A stretch of DNA of 64,000 bases from Lates calcarifer (Eukaryota > Chordata > Actinopteri > Centropomidae), in the NCBI RefSeq assembly GCF_001640805.2, contig NC_066848.1, positions 9,338,396 to 9,402,395 of the forward strand, in the 5' to 3' direction. Under the pieces are notes generated by a model. The model saw only the letters and a list, made by a program, of their open reading frames with translations. It did no database searches and was not told the DNA's origin. The stretch's first letter is position 1. Every line of letters begins with the position of its first letter. A program made the position numbers and the translations under genes. Below are positions 11,681 to 28,549 of this stretch, in pieces.

Positions 11681-14615
11681 GAGACCCCCTTCCAAAAACC
11701 CATCAAAGAGTAATACAATGGCTCCATCTGTAGGATAAAGTAGAGAGTCGCAACAGGAAGTTACCCCAAAATCTGAGGTTTCAAACAGGAAGTTGGGTTT
11801 CCGAACTTTGACGGGCCAGAACCGGCACACGCTTCGACCCAAACTCACAATTTTCGGAGCCAGTCTTCCAAAAATCCTTAAGTCTGTCCTGACAACATTT
11901 GAAGTGAATCTGGTCACCCGTCTAGAAACTGGACATCACACTATAAAATATGTCATTTCCTGCTATAAATAGGTGGTGCTACAACAATTGTATGAATATT
12001 GACATATGGATGTGTGCAGATAGGTACCATTAACAATCCTGTAAAGTTTGATGCAGTTTGGACAAAGTATGGCCGAAATATAGCAAATTTAAAGCAACTT
12101 CCTGTTTTGTGGCGAGTGATCGAACTTTGAGGGGCCATAACTTCCACGCCCTTCAATGAAAAGTCCGAAACTTTTGCAATTTAACTTCGTCTATGTCTTA
12201 AGAACAAATTATCAAATTTTGAAGTCAATCGGATAATGCGTCTAGGACTAGTTCGCGTTCAAGCGACCCCTGGAAATGGCCAAAAACACACAATTTTTTC
12301 ACCTTCCGGTCAAAATAAAAATACTTTCTGTTGGGTTTAGAATATGGCTCCAAGAGACTTTTTGGTGCGTCATGGGATGTTACATATGTGTGCAGATTTT
12401 CAGATTTTTAGGCGCAACGGGCTTGAGGGGCTGTTCCGTTAAAAATGTAGGTGGCGCTACCGAGGCCATTTTGCCACACCCATGCTCAAGACCCCTAAAT
12501 TCTTAAATTTTTCGCCGTGCCTGACGCGTCTGCAAATTTTCAGGAGTTTTGACGCATTTTAAGGCCCTCAAAAAGCCGATCAAAGAGGCGGAAAAAGAAG
12601 AAAAAAAAAATAATAATAATAATAATAATAAACCGAACGAAAACAAGAGGGTCCTTGCAACTCGTTGCATGGCCCCGTTGGGCCCACGCAACTCGTTGCT
12701 CGGGCCCTAATAATAATAATAATAATAATAATAAACAGACCGAAAACAAGAGGGTCCTTGCAACTCGTTGCATGGCCCCGTTGGGCCCACGCAACTCGTT
12801 GCTCGGGCCCTAATAATAATAATAATAATAATAATAAACAGACCGAAAACAAGAGGGTCCTTGCAACTCGTTGCATGGCCCCGTTGGGCCCACGCAACTC
12901 GTTGCTCGGGCCCTAATTAAAGCTGCGAGCAGCGTTGAACGGGCCCTCGCACCGGCGCCCGTCGGGGGAGTGGCGACCGCGGGACCCCGGCAACCGCGGG
13001 GTCAACGCAGGTCGCAGGGCACACGCTGGCGTAACAGTTCACACTTCCGAGATGTAAAAATTTAAAATAAAAGCTTTTATGCTAATTATTTTCTGTAATA
13101 ATATTTTTCAGAGCTCATCATCTGTGACAGCTCTTGGCTCTCCTGACTGTAACCTCCCTGTGGCAGCTTCTCACAGACTCAATCAACTCCTCTTCCCCTC
13201 CCCCTCAAACACAAACACAAACACACCCACACAAACACACACGCACACACAGAGAGATACCCCCTCCCAAAAGGAGATAAAACTCAGTTTTAACTTGAGT
13301 TTACAAGCTTTGAGCTTTGAGCAAAAGCATTTTTTTTAAGTTCTGTTATTGGGTGCATATATAAATCATTTGTGCTTAAACAAGGCTTATAATGAAGTTA
13401 TTTGAACAGTGAATATCTCATCTGCCTAAAGTCAGGGCGAAGCCACTAACCAGCTGTAGGGATGGGTATCATTAGGATTTTATCTTTATCCATACAGACC
13501 CCTATCAGTCCAGCTCAGACTGTTACTGGTTTAAGAGAGTGAAGTTTATAGCAATTTGCAAAATTTGGAGATTAGTGACAAACTAACCAGTTAGACTACA
13601 TACAGTAACAGTTTGCCATGAGCTTAACCAGCGTGCTGTGCTTCGTGTTAAACATGTCATGAGACTGTGGACAACGCTGAAAATATTACTTTACTAACTA
13701 CTGGCCAAACAGGCGCTTTGACAAAGAAAAGGTAAAGGCCAGCAGCTTTTACTTTTCAATGCACTTGTCGTCAACTTGAGTGGCTTATATTCAGCTGGTT
13801 CACCTCGACGCCGGTGGACCTAGTGCACTTTTCCTGTCGCCGTACACTGAGTAACACGAAAAAATCAGCTGACCCCGTGTGAAATTTCCTAACTGATCAA
13901 AACCAAACTGTAAAGACAGCATCAATCCACGCTCAGCTTTGGTCAAGGGGAGACATATGGGAGAAGATAAGTAGAGAGATGGAAGGAAACAGAAAGGGTG
14001 ATGGAGAAAGATTACATGAATTCAAAATAACCTACAATTCCTTAAAATTAATTTGAAGCCAGTTTAATTTTTTGAGCCAGCTTTGACATCTGCAGATATG
14101 AGTTTCTGAAGAGGGGCCTGCTGAGGTTAGATGTGCTGAATAATATCCATTTTCATATCAGAAAAAACACTGCATTAAACATTGTCTTAGCTCACTGAGC
14201 TGAGGTCAACAGGTAATATAACCAACCTGTGAGGTGGCTCACCCCCGTAAGATAAACACATAAATGATCCCTGATAGAACCGATAATTAAAGGCACATCA
14301 GTGACAGGGAATGCTATTAAAACTAAACTATAAACTGGTGACATTAACTGCAAAAGAAGATTTTTATTGATACATTTCAGGTAGAATTTAGTTTTCAATA
14401 AGGAAAATGCTGTAAGAAACCTGAATTTGTTGCAACAAATTTAAAATAAAAGCTTTTATGCTAATTATTTTCTGTGATAATATTTTTCAGAGCTCATCAT
14501 CTGTGACAGCTCTTGGCTCTCCTGACTGTAACCTCCCTGTGGCAGCTTCTCACAGACTCAATCAACTCCTCTTCCCCTCCCCCCTCAAACACACACACAC
14601 AGACACACACACACA
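11681..14615. repeat. Array unit 6, longest unit (2.94 kb)
   Basis: Beta-type R, three S copies and G (from about 12917) are followed by a full L, a type A M and L'. M includes a purine-rich stretch of roughly 50 bp (about 13961-14008) missing from all other units. It may be the most complete form of the M module. Confidence 0.88.
12609..12915. repeat. S minisatellite, 3 copies
   Basis: Three nearly identical S copies of about 104 bp in unit 6, the largest S cluster in the array. The near identity suggests recent slippage or unequal exchange. Confidence 0.88.
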
Positions 14616-16879
14616 GAGACCCCCTTCCAAAAACCCATCAAAGAGTAATACAATGGCTCCATCTGTAGGATAAAGTAGAGAGTCGCAACAGGAAGTTACC
14701 CCAAAATCTGAGGTTTCAAACAGGAAGTTGGGTTTCCGAACTTTGACGGGCCAGAACCGGCACACGCTTCGACCCAAACTCACAATTTTCGGAGGACTTC
14801 TTCCAAAAATTGTCAAGGAGGGGCTGACAACATTTGAAGTGAATCTGGTCACCCGTCTAGAAACTGGACATCACACTATAAAATATGTCATTTCCTGCTA
14901 TAAATAGGTGGCGCTACAACAATTGTATGAATATTGACATATGGATGTGTGCAGATAGGTACCATTAACAATCCTGTAAAGTTTGATGCAGTTTGGACAA
15001 AGTATGGCCGAAATATAGCAAAAATAAAGCAACTTCCTGTTTCGTGGCGAGTAATCGAACTTTGAGGGGCCATAACTTCCACGCCCTTCAACAAAAACTC
15101 AAAATCTGCCGCAATTTAACATCGTCTATGTCTTAAGAACATACTATTAAGTTTTGAAGTCAATGGGATAATGCGTCTAGGACTAGTTCGCGTTCAAGCG
15201 ACCCCTGGAAATGGCCAAAAACACACAATTTTTTCACCTTCCGGTCAAAATAAAAATACTTTCTGTTGGGTTTAGAATATGGCTCCAAGAGACTTTTTGG
15301 TGCGTCATGGGATGTTACATATGTGTGCAGATTTTCAGATTTTTAGGCGCAACGGGCTTGAGGGGCTGTTCCGTTTAAAAATGTAGGTGGCGCTACCGAG
15401 GGCATTTTACCACGCCCATGCTCAAGACCCCTAAATTATTAAATTTTTCGCCGTGCCTGACGCGTCTGCAAATTTTGGTAAGTTTTCACGCATGTTAAGG
15501 CCCTCAAAAAGCCGATCTAAGAGGCGGAAAAAGAAGAAAAAAAATAATAATAATAATAATTAAAGCTGCGAGCAGCGTTGAACGGGCCCTCGCACCCGGC
15601 GCCCGTCGGGGGAGCGGCGACCGCGGGACCCCGGCAACCGCGGGGTCAACGCAGGTCGCAGGGCACACGCTGGCGTAACAGTTCACACTTCCGAGATGTA
15701 AAAATTTTAAATAAAAGCTTTTATGCTAATTATTTTCTGTGATAATATTTTTCAGAGCTCATCATCTGTGACAGCTCTTGGCTCTCCTGACTGTAACCTC
15801 TCTGTGGCAGCTTCTCACAGACTCAATCAACTCCTCTTCCCCTCCCCCCTCAAACACAAACACAAACACAAACACACACACACACACAGATACCCCCTCC
15901 CAAAAGGAGATAAAACTCAGTTTTAACTTGAGTTTACAAGCTTTGAGCTTTGAGCAAAAGCATTTTTTTGCAAGTTCTGTTATTGGGTGCATATATAAAT
16001 CATTTATGCTTAAACAAGGGTTATAATGAAGTTATTTGAACAGTGAATATCTCATCTGCCTAAAGTCAGGGCGAAGCCACTAACCAGCTGTAGGGATGGG
16101 TATCATTAGGATTTTATCTTTATCCATACAGACCCCTATCAGTCCAGCTCAGACTGTTACTGGTTTAAGAGAGTGAAGTTTATAGCAATTTGCAAAATTT
16201 GGAGATTAGTGACAAACTAACCAGTTAGACTACATACAGACAAGCTTTCATTTTAGCTGTTAGTAACAGTTTGCCATGAGCTTAACCAGCGTGCTGTGCT
16301 TCGTGTTAAACATGTCATGAGACTGTGGACAACGTTTGAGCCAGCTTTGACATCTGCAGATATGAGTTTCTGAAGAGGGGCCTGCTGAGGTTAGATGTGC
16401 TGAATAATATCCATTTTCATATCAGAAAAAACACTGCATTAAACATTGTCTTAGCTCACTGAGCTGAGGTCAACAGGTAATATAACCAACCTGTGAGGTG
16501 GCTCACCCCCATAAGATAAACACATAAATGATCCCTGATAGAACCGATAATTAAAGGCACATCAGTGACAGGGAATGCTATTAAAACTAAACTATAAACT
16601 GGTGACATTAACTGCAAAAGAAGATTTTTATTGATACATTTCAGGTAGAATTTAGTTTTCAATAAGGAAAATGCTGTAAGAAACCTGAATTTGTTGCAAC
16701 AAATTTAAAATAAAAGCTTTTATGCTAATTATTTTCTGTGATAATATTTTTCAGAGCTCATCATCTGTGACAGCTCTTGGCTCTCCTGACTGTAACCTCC
16801 CTGTGGCAGCTTCTCACAGACTCAATCAACTCCTCTTCCCCTCCCCCCTCAAACACACACACACAGACACACACACACA
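14616..16879. repeat. Array unit 7 with internal M deletion
   Basis: Alpha-type R, no S copies, G from about 15561, then L. M jumps at 16334/16335 from the sequence matching about 13677 in unit 6 to that matching about 14072. This removes about 0.4 kb, including the site where Tc1 fragments sit in units 2-4. Confidence 0.88.
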
Positions 16880-17806
16880 GAGACCCCCTTCCAAAAACCC
16901 ATCAAAGAGTAATACAATGGCTCCATCTGTAGGATAAAGTAGAGAGTCGCAACAGGAAGTTACCCCAAAATCTGAGGTTTCAAACAGGAAGTTGGGTTTC
17001 CGAACTTTGACGGGCCAGAACCGGCACACGCTTCGACCCAAACTCACAATTTTCGGAGGACTTCTTCCAAAAATTGTCAAGGAGGGGCTGACAACATTTG
17101 AAGTGAATCTGGTCACCCGTCTAGAAACTGGACATCACACTATAAAATATGTCATTTCCTGCTATAAATAGGTGGCGCTACAACAATTGTATGAATATTG
17201 ACATATGGATGTGTGCAGATAGGTACCATTAACAATCCTGTAAAGTTTGATGCAGTTTGGACAAAGTATGGCCGAAATATAGCAAAAATAAAGCAACTTC
17301 CTGTTTCGTGGCGAGTAATCGAACTTTGAGGGGCCATAACTTCCACGCCCTTCAACAAAAACTCAAAATCTGCCGCAATTTAACATCGTCTATGTCTTAA
17401 GAACATACTATTAAGTTTTGAAGTCAATGGGATAATGCGTCTAGGACTAGTTCGCGTTCAAGCGACCCCTGGAAATGGCCAAAAACACACAATTTTTTCA
17501 CCTTCCGGTCAAAATAAAAATACTTTCTGTTGGGTTTAGAATATGGCTCCAAGAGACTTTTTGGTGCGTCATGGGATGTTACATATGTGTGCAGATTTTC
17601 AGATTTTTAGGCGCAACGGGCTTGAGGGGCTGTTCCGTTTAAAAATGTAGGTGGCGCTACCGAGGGCATTTTACCACGCCCATGCTCAAGACCCCTAAAT
17701 TATTAAATTTTTCGCCGTGCCTGACGCGTCTGCAAATTTTGGTAAGTTTTCACGCATGTTAAGGCCCTCAAAAAGCCGATCTAAGAGGCGGAAAAAGAAG
17801 AAAAAA

Positions 17807-17848
<42 letters not shown>

Positions 17849-18030
17849 CAGACCGAAAACAAGAGGGTCCTTGCAACTCGTTGCATGGCCCCGTTGGGCC
17901 CACGCAACTCGTTGCTCGGGCCCTAATAATAATAATAATAATAATAATAAACAGACCGAAAACAAGAGGGTCCTTGCAACTCGTTGCATGGCCCCGTTGG
18001 GCCCACGCAACTCGTTGCTCGGGCCCTAAT
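16880..18030. repeat. Array unit 8 (partial, right edge of array)
   Basis: Alpha-type R is followed by two S minisatellite copies and a short TAATAA tail. The sequence then becomes unique, and exon 5 of hif1an begins 42 nt further on. G, L and M are absent, so the array ends exactly at the end of the S module. Confidence 0.9.
17808..18030. repeat. S minisatellite, 2 copies, array edge
   Basis: A long ATA/TAA run (about 17808-17846) precedes two S copies that end at the right border of the array, 42 nt from the splice donor of hif1an exon 5. Confidence 0.88.
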
Positions 18031-18071
18031 AATGTCAATATACATAATTTCTATACACAATGTATTTCTTA

Positions 18072-23044
<4,973 letters not shown>

Positions 23045-23456
23045 TTACAGTGAAACAACCTTTCGGGGCTTTTCCGTCACACTCTATCCTGCTAAGCTAC
23101 AGAGTCAGCAGCGGGAATACCATGCAAGTTTTCCCATTCACAGTTAATGAATTGAAAAAAGGAAATCTGCGCGGTCCTGCCGCCTGCAGCACCCTCTCCT
23201 CGGATCTGTCTTGTTCCGTGTAGGTGTTTACACACTGTACACAGTGTTGACGGCCTCAAAACAAACGACACAAACTAAAATAGTCAGGAAACCTCTTCGA
23301 CAAATGTAAGTCCAGAATATCGGACAGCGACACCTAGTGCACTGGGTGACTAAATGCTCGTGTTGTAATAATTTGCCTCCACCGCTAGAGGAAGCGATTG
23401 TACTTGCTTTTACTGTAGTTTTTTCAGAAAATTGATTGGGAAACATGTCCACATGT

Positions 23457-23543
23457 CAGCCCTGTGATGGACTGGCGACCTCCCACTTCCCACCCTCAAA
23501 GAATAAGCGGTACAGCTAATGGATGGATGGATGGATGGATGGT
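23457..23543 (+). mobile_element. Decayed non-LTR retrotransposon 3' tail with (ATGG)n
   Basis: The stretch contains ccctgtgatggactggcgac, then aataagcggtacagctaatg, then a GGAT/ATGG tetranucleotide run. This is the 3' end typical of abundant teleost LINE/SINE families that finish in an ATGG microsatellite. The middle is shortened relative to what I know of the family. I cannot name the exact family without a library search. Confidence 0.65.
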
Positions 23544-25061
23544 TCAGAGATACACTGTAAGTCGCAATAAACGTCATTCTTTAAATACAATTTGCAGTAA
23601 AACATTAACAGTAACATAAAAACGATGCAAGCATCTCTCTGCCTCAGTAATGATAATCCAGTAATATAATGTTTAGACTATATTTTAATATAGTCACACA
23701 ATCGGCTAAGTACTTTTACTTTTTATAGGTGTTAACTGGATTTTGTTAATAATACTTTAAGCAGTTTGATTAAGACATTTTCAATGCAGGACTTATACCA
23801 GTGTATTTTATCACAGTAGTATTAGCTGTTTTATTTAAGTAATGATTTATAGGAAGCACTATAAGCCTAAGTAAGAGTTAAGAGTAATTTCTCCCCAAAA
23901 TATTACAAAATAACACACACTGCAGTTCACCATTTAGCTTTGTCACAAAACATTCTTAGTGACATCTTTAACACTAATGTTTTTTTTGTTCCATCTATAA
24001 ATCAGAGAAACTGGCAGGGAAATACATACATAATAAATGCTTATTTCAGAGTCAGTGTGTATTGGACAAATAGTTGGGTTTCTCAAGGTCTAATGAAACA
24101 TATACAATTATAAAAATCATAAACAAAAAATGATAAAATTGAAATCTTGGCAATTTGGATTAGAATATAAAAAATGTATATAAGAAATTAAAGTCAGACA
24201 ACAAAGTAAAAACACAGGAAGCTTGCACAGGAAGTGTAATGGAAACCAATACACAAAGATGAAAAACAGATACATTTACAGCGGTAGGTAATATTACACT
24301 GACTTCTGAGTGAAATTTGATTAGAAAATATACTCAGTTATTATACTTGGGTACAGTTTACATTTCACAGGGAGATGTTTTACCCACAGCATCATCTTCT
24401 CTCCATTTATCTCACAGCGTTAGTGACAAACTACATTATTAAACTACATTAACTACATTAAGTATGATGCATTGTTATAGATTAAAGTCAGCTCCAGTTG
24501 GACCAGCTTTTGAGTATTGCTCACATGTTAATGCATTAAACAATCCAATATTAAAATAACTAAAATGCCACTGGCATCTGCAGTTGTCCCCACTCTCTTT
24601 CTCTCTATGAGAAGATATGGTAATGAAAGATTGAGCAAACACTTTTGAAATCCTGAGGCAATATTTAACTAAGGTCATCATAACCTCAGCATTACTTTAT
24701 TGATCAGTGGGTGATCATTCTTCATGAGATAGCAGACAACAGTGCACGCTGTACCTTGCACAGTGGACTGATCAGCCTTGTTCAGTTTCATCAGTGTCAG
24801 ACTGGTATTGAACTACAGTAGGATGGAGCGCATGTTATCAATCACTTTGATCATTGTTACCCTGTGTTTTTAAACTTCTTGGTGACAGCTTTTTAAAGCC
24901 ACAAACAGCCCTAAGTTTATTTGTGAAATTTTTGTTAAAAACCTGATAAATCTTGTATGTTTCCTCCTGAGTCATGCTTTATCAGCAGGTTTCCACCTCA
25001 GGGACTAGTTTGGGCTCCCTGGTGAGTTCCCATGCTCTGTGTGTCCTGTGTAGATCAGTGG

Positions 25062-25086
25062 GCTGAGCTGAGCTGAGCTGAGCTGA
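25062..25086. repeat. GAGCT pentamer repeat, 5 copies
   Basis: Five perfect tandem copies of a 5-bp unit in otherwise unique intergenic sequence. Confidence 0.85.
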
Positions 25087-28000
25087 TCCCTCTGATGCTC
25101 CGCTCCTCCCCATTCTTTGCAGATACCCACAGCTGGGACAGTGACCACCCTGGTGAGCCCCCAAGAGGCTTGTATCTCAATCCTGCTGATAGCAACAAAC
25201 ACATACACCTCTGCTGTCCTCTCCCCATCAGATGGGCCACTGTCAAAACAAAGACTCCCTTTTGGAGCTACTGTTACGATGAAACAGTTTCCTGATGAGT
25301 GAAGCTATCTGATAACTGCTGCAAACATCCAGTTTATTAATCTTATACCTAATATAATTATAATTAATAATTAATAAATCAACATAACTATACAACACAG
25401 GTAACTGCAGATTTCACTGAGTTTTGTCAACCACTTTAAGAGCATAAACATAAATAAATGTTTCTCTCACATTCAGACTGACCCCCGCCCCTGTGGGTGT
25501 TATAGGTCCAGAACCCCTAAGCCATAAATCCTATTAGTCAAGGATTCTCTGAAGCATTATAAGTCGTTTTCCCATCTTTCAATGATTGCATTATCACTCA
25601 CTGCTTGAGTGAAATCAGCCCCCCAGTTCTATTTTAATACCGATACTACTGTATAGTAAAAATATTCTTTATAATTTACTCTGTGAGCTTCTGTGTGAAA
25701 CCCAACTTTTGTGGTGTCGCCGCTCTCCCCATCACCTCAGGCTCATGTGTTCGTGCAAATTGGATGTGGCAGGGCCGGACTGGGAGACGGAAGTTCAGAC
25801 CCGTTGGTCAGAGGTCGCGTTACTCTCTGGGAGGGGAGGGGGGATTGTGTGTCCGAGTCATGATCAACATTATGTGCCTGTTTCACAAACCTTTATAATG
25901 TGGGTACCATCCTCCCTTCTTGTGGTGGAGTGTTTGAGTGATTGACACTGACAGAGAGAATGTGATGATGAAGAAGTGAGAGTAATAGAGACATGAGATG
26001 ATAAAGAAATGCTGCATGTCTTTGTATCTCTGTATTTCTGGTTTCTGCCAGACCTCAAACTGTGGTCTCTGGTTGTTCATGTGAATCTTGAAGCCTTATA
26101 GTAGACCATCATGTTTTCAACATAAAAACACGCACTGTACAGCACAGCAGAGCAAAGGGTCAGGGTTATAGTGGTAATCTTGTGCAATGTAAACATTGGT
26201 CTTTTTTAATCCGAGATCGCTCTGCCTCTCTCAGCTGAACCTGCAGTCCAGCATCTGATGTTAGGTGTGCAGGTTAAGTATAGTATTATCCTCATATACT
26301 GCCAAACAGAGCTATGCCCTCTCTTTCATCTCTGCTGCTGATGCACAACTGATCTTGGCTGAATAAACTGGTGTGCGAAACCACTGAACCTTAAAACGGC
26401 CAAACGTGTTACTCTGCACAGGTTTCCCACACTTTGACTCTCTGCTGTGTCAGCAGTTTTTTCTTTGTGTAGTTATTTTTTACATGTGGGCATAAAGAGG
26501 AAATTCTCTGCTGAGGGCGAACCACTGCATAAAGCCTGACTCATAACTAATCAAAAAAAAAAAAAAGGCAGAAGAACTAACACCAAGTTTAAAGCGGCTT
26601 TGTTAACTTTAATCCAAAATGTACTATATGCCCTAATCAGAATTTATGCATCACCTTTAAAATATCGTGAATGAACATTTTGATGTGCCTCTGTTGTGCT
26701 CCCGATCGCAGTAAATTGCCGAGCTTCCACAGAGCTGTGGGGCAAAAGTTTGGTATGCTGGTTCTTTTGTTGGTGAGAGGATTTTGCTGCATGCCAGACA
26801 GAGCAATCCAGCCAGCCCACAGGGGTCATCAGAGGAGGGAGGAGTTTTGATTATGATCATTATTTGGTAAATAAGATGTCAACAAGGTGTTTCCTTGACA
26901 CTTTATTGAGTAAAAGGAGGAAGGTGCAGAAATGAACGCCCCCTTCTCAATGGGACCTCTAATCTCCCCTTTCATGTCCCATCTCTTCTGAAGGGTTTCG
27001 GCTTCAGCTGCCATGTGCTAGTCTGCCTGGGCCTGGCACTTCTTACTCGCAGGTGGGGTGAGTATCCTGGCAAGCATGTGTTTATAAAACCCACTTGTTT
27101 GGGCACAATACTTGAACTAACTTCTTTTGAGCGAACAGTGTGAATCTGTGCAAAGCCTTTTCCCAAAGTCCTTTAGAAGGCGACAGCCCATTGAGAGCAG
27201 AGAAGAAGGGATTACCTTCCTCGACAGTGGTGCATTTCCGAGAGAGCTGATTAGCTCTGCATTCATTGTTAAATCGAGCAAAGGAAGGCCCTAGAAGAGT
27301 GAAAGGATCCAAATAGGTGGGCCCTGAAATAAAACAGCCGCAGGAAGCCCCTGCACAGGCAACCCAAAGTTTTCCCAACATTTCTTTTCCCCACTCCTAA
27401 GGAGGTGCGGCGTGAAAAAGGAGATTAGCATACAAAATTAGAGGCGGGATGATTTTTAAGGGCAACTTGCCTCATGCCCTCCACCCCCACGGCCCTACTC
27501 TGTCTGGACAAAGTTAATTAAACCAGTATTAAACAGTAAAGAAACTTCCAAGCGCTTGGGAGTTAGGGGGCTCTTTGAGGATTACCATGATGAGGGAAAG
27601 AACGGGAGGTATTTGTTGAGGCGAAATTGAGAAAGGCGCGATGGAAGGAAGAGTACGCTGGAAAGTTTTCTATTCTTGCTGCTTTGGCCCAGACTATCCT
27701 AGAGGTTGTGTTTACTGCAGACCATCAGGTATTACTGTGTGAAGAGTTTGTTAAAGAAGGATGAGAGCTTTCCTCAGGCTGTATGATATGTAGGATTGAA
27801 GGATTTATTATTCTTTCATTACATTTTGATAGAAAACAAACCACAAAGGCAACTAACAATAAAGCAAAACTAGGAAATCCTGTGCAATAAATTAACAATG
27901 TACAGTACAAAGTGCTTCATTTTATATACAATTAAATACATCAAGAGGGCAGCAAAGGACAGGGCGAGTCAGACGATGGGAGAGAAGACCGTGCCCAACA

Positions 28001-28549
28001 ATGTCAAAATGTTTCTAAATAAAGTCAAAGCTTGGCACTGATACTTAAAATATGTGAGGATTACAGCTTGGCTGACAGTTGCAGCATTCATGGGAATATA
28101 ACCTATAACCGGGTTCTTGAAAATTGCAATTTTTAAAGGCTAATTATGACATTGCTCAAAAGTTAGATCATCCTTTGCTCTAAAAGTAAAAACTGTTTCA
28201 TTTTTAACAAAAGGTTTTCTGTATGAAAATAAATAAATCGTGTTGTGGAGAATTTTGAAGACAATTCTCTTCAAATGCCTGGTGACTTTTTAAAAATGTT
28301 GTAAAAAGTATAAAAATATATCTTAAATACATTTACACCAAACGCTGTCAAACCTCCCCTTCTCATTTGCTCTATCATGTGGCTTTGTGCGCATTCCACT
28401 GTCTTGAACTTTTAATACAAAACTGACAATGAAGATGGTCTGAAATAGTATTTTTGCTAGGTTTTTCTCCAAAACACACACTATCTGAACATGCACAGAG
28501 TCTGACAGGAGCTGCAGTGGAACAGCAGGGGAGGGGGTGATGAAGACGC

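Larger units (their letters stand above)
1..18030. repeat. Composite ~2.5-kb tandem array, eight units
   Basis: The same ordered modules recur eight times head to tail. R is a body of about 0.85 kb ending in a purine-rich stretch and (ATA)n. S is an optional hairpin minisatellite. G is a GC-rich block of about 130 bp. L is a segment of about 180 bp ending in a CA tract. M is about 0.7-1.1 kb. L' is a second copy of L with its own CA tract, after which R starts again. Taking the start of R just after the CA tract, units begin at 2471, 4978, 7693, 10231, 11681, 14616 and 16880, and the window opens inside a first unit. Unit lengths are about 2.51, 2.72, 2.54, 1.45, 2.94 and 2.26 kb. No credible host exon was found. 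The array ends 42 nt inside the intron after hif1an exon 5, so it is probably intronic to that gene or replaces its 3' part. Confidence 0.95.

Noticed and set aside
150..17358. Array open frames as genuine genes (68-76 codon families)
   Set aside because: They begin with non-ATG codons or are chance frames inside duplicated repeat sequence, with no domain or upstream signals.
5903..18030. Regularly spaced near-identical ~100-bp repeats with hairpins that resemble a CRISPR array
   Set aside because: There are no variable spacers, the copies are directly adjacent and occur in only 2-3 per cluster, and the context is a vertebrate genome. They are minisatellites.
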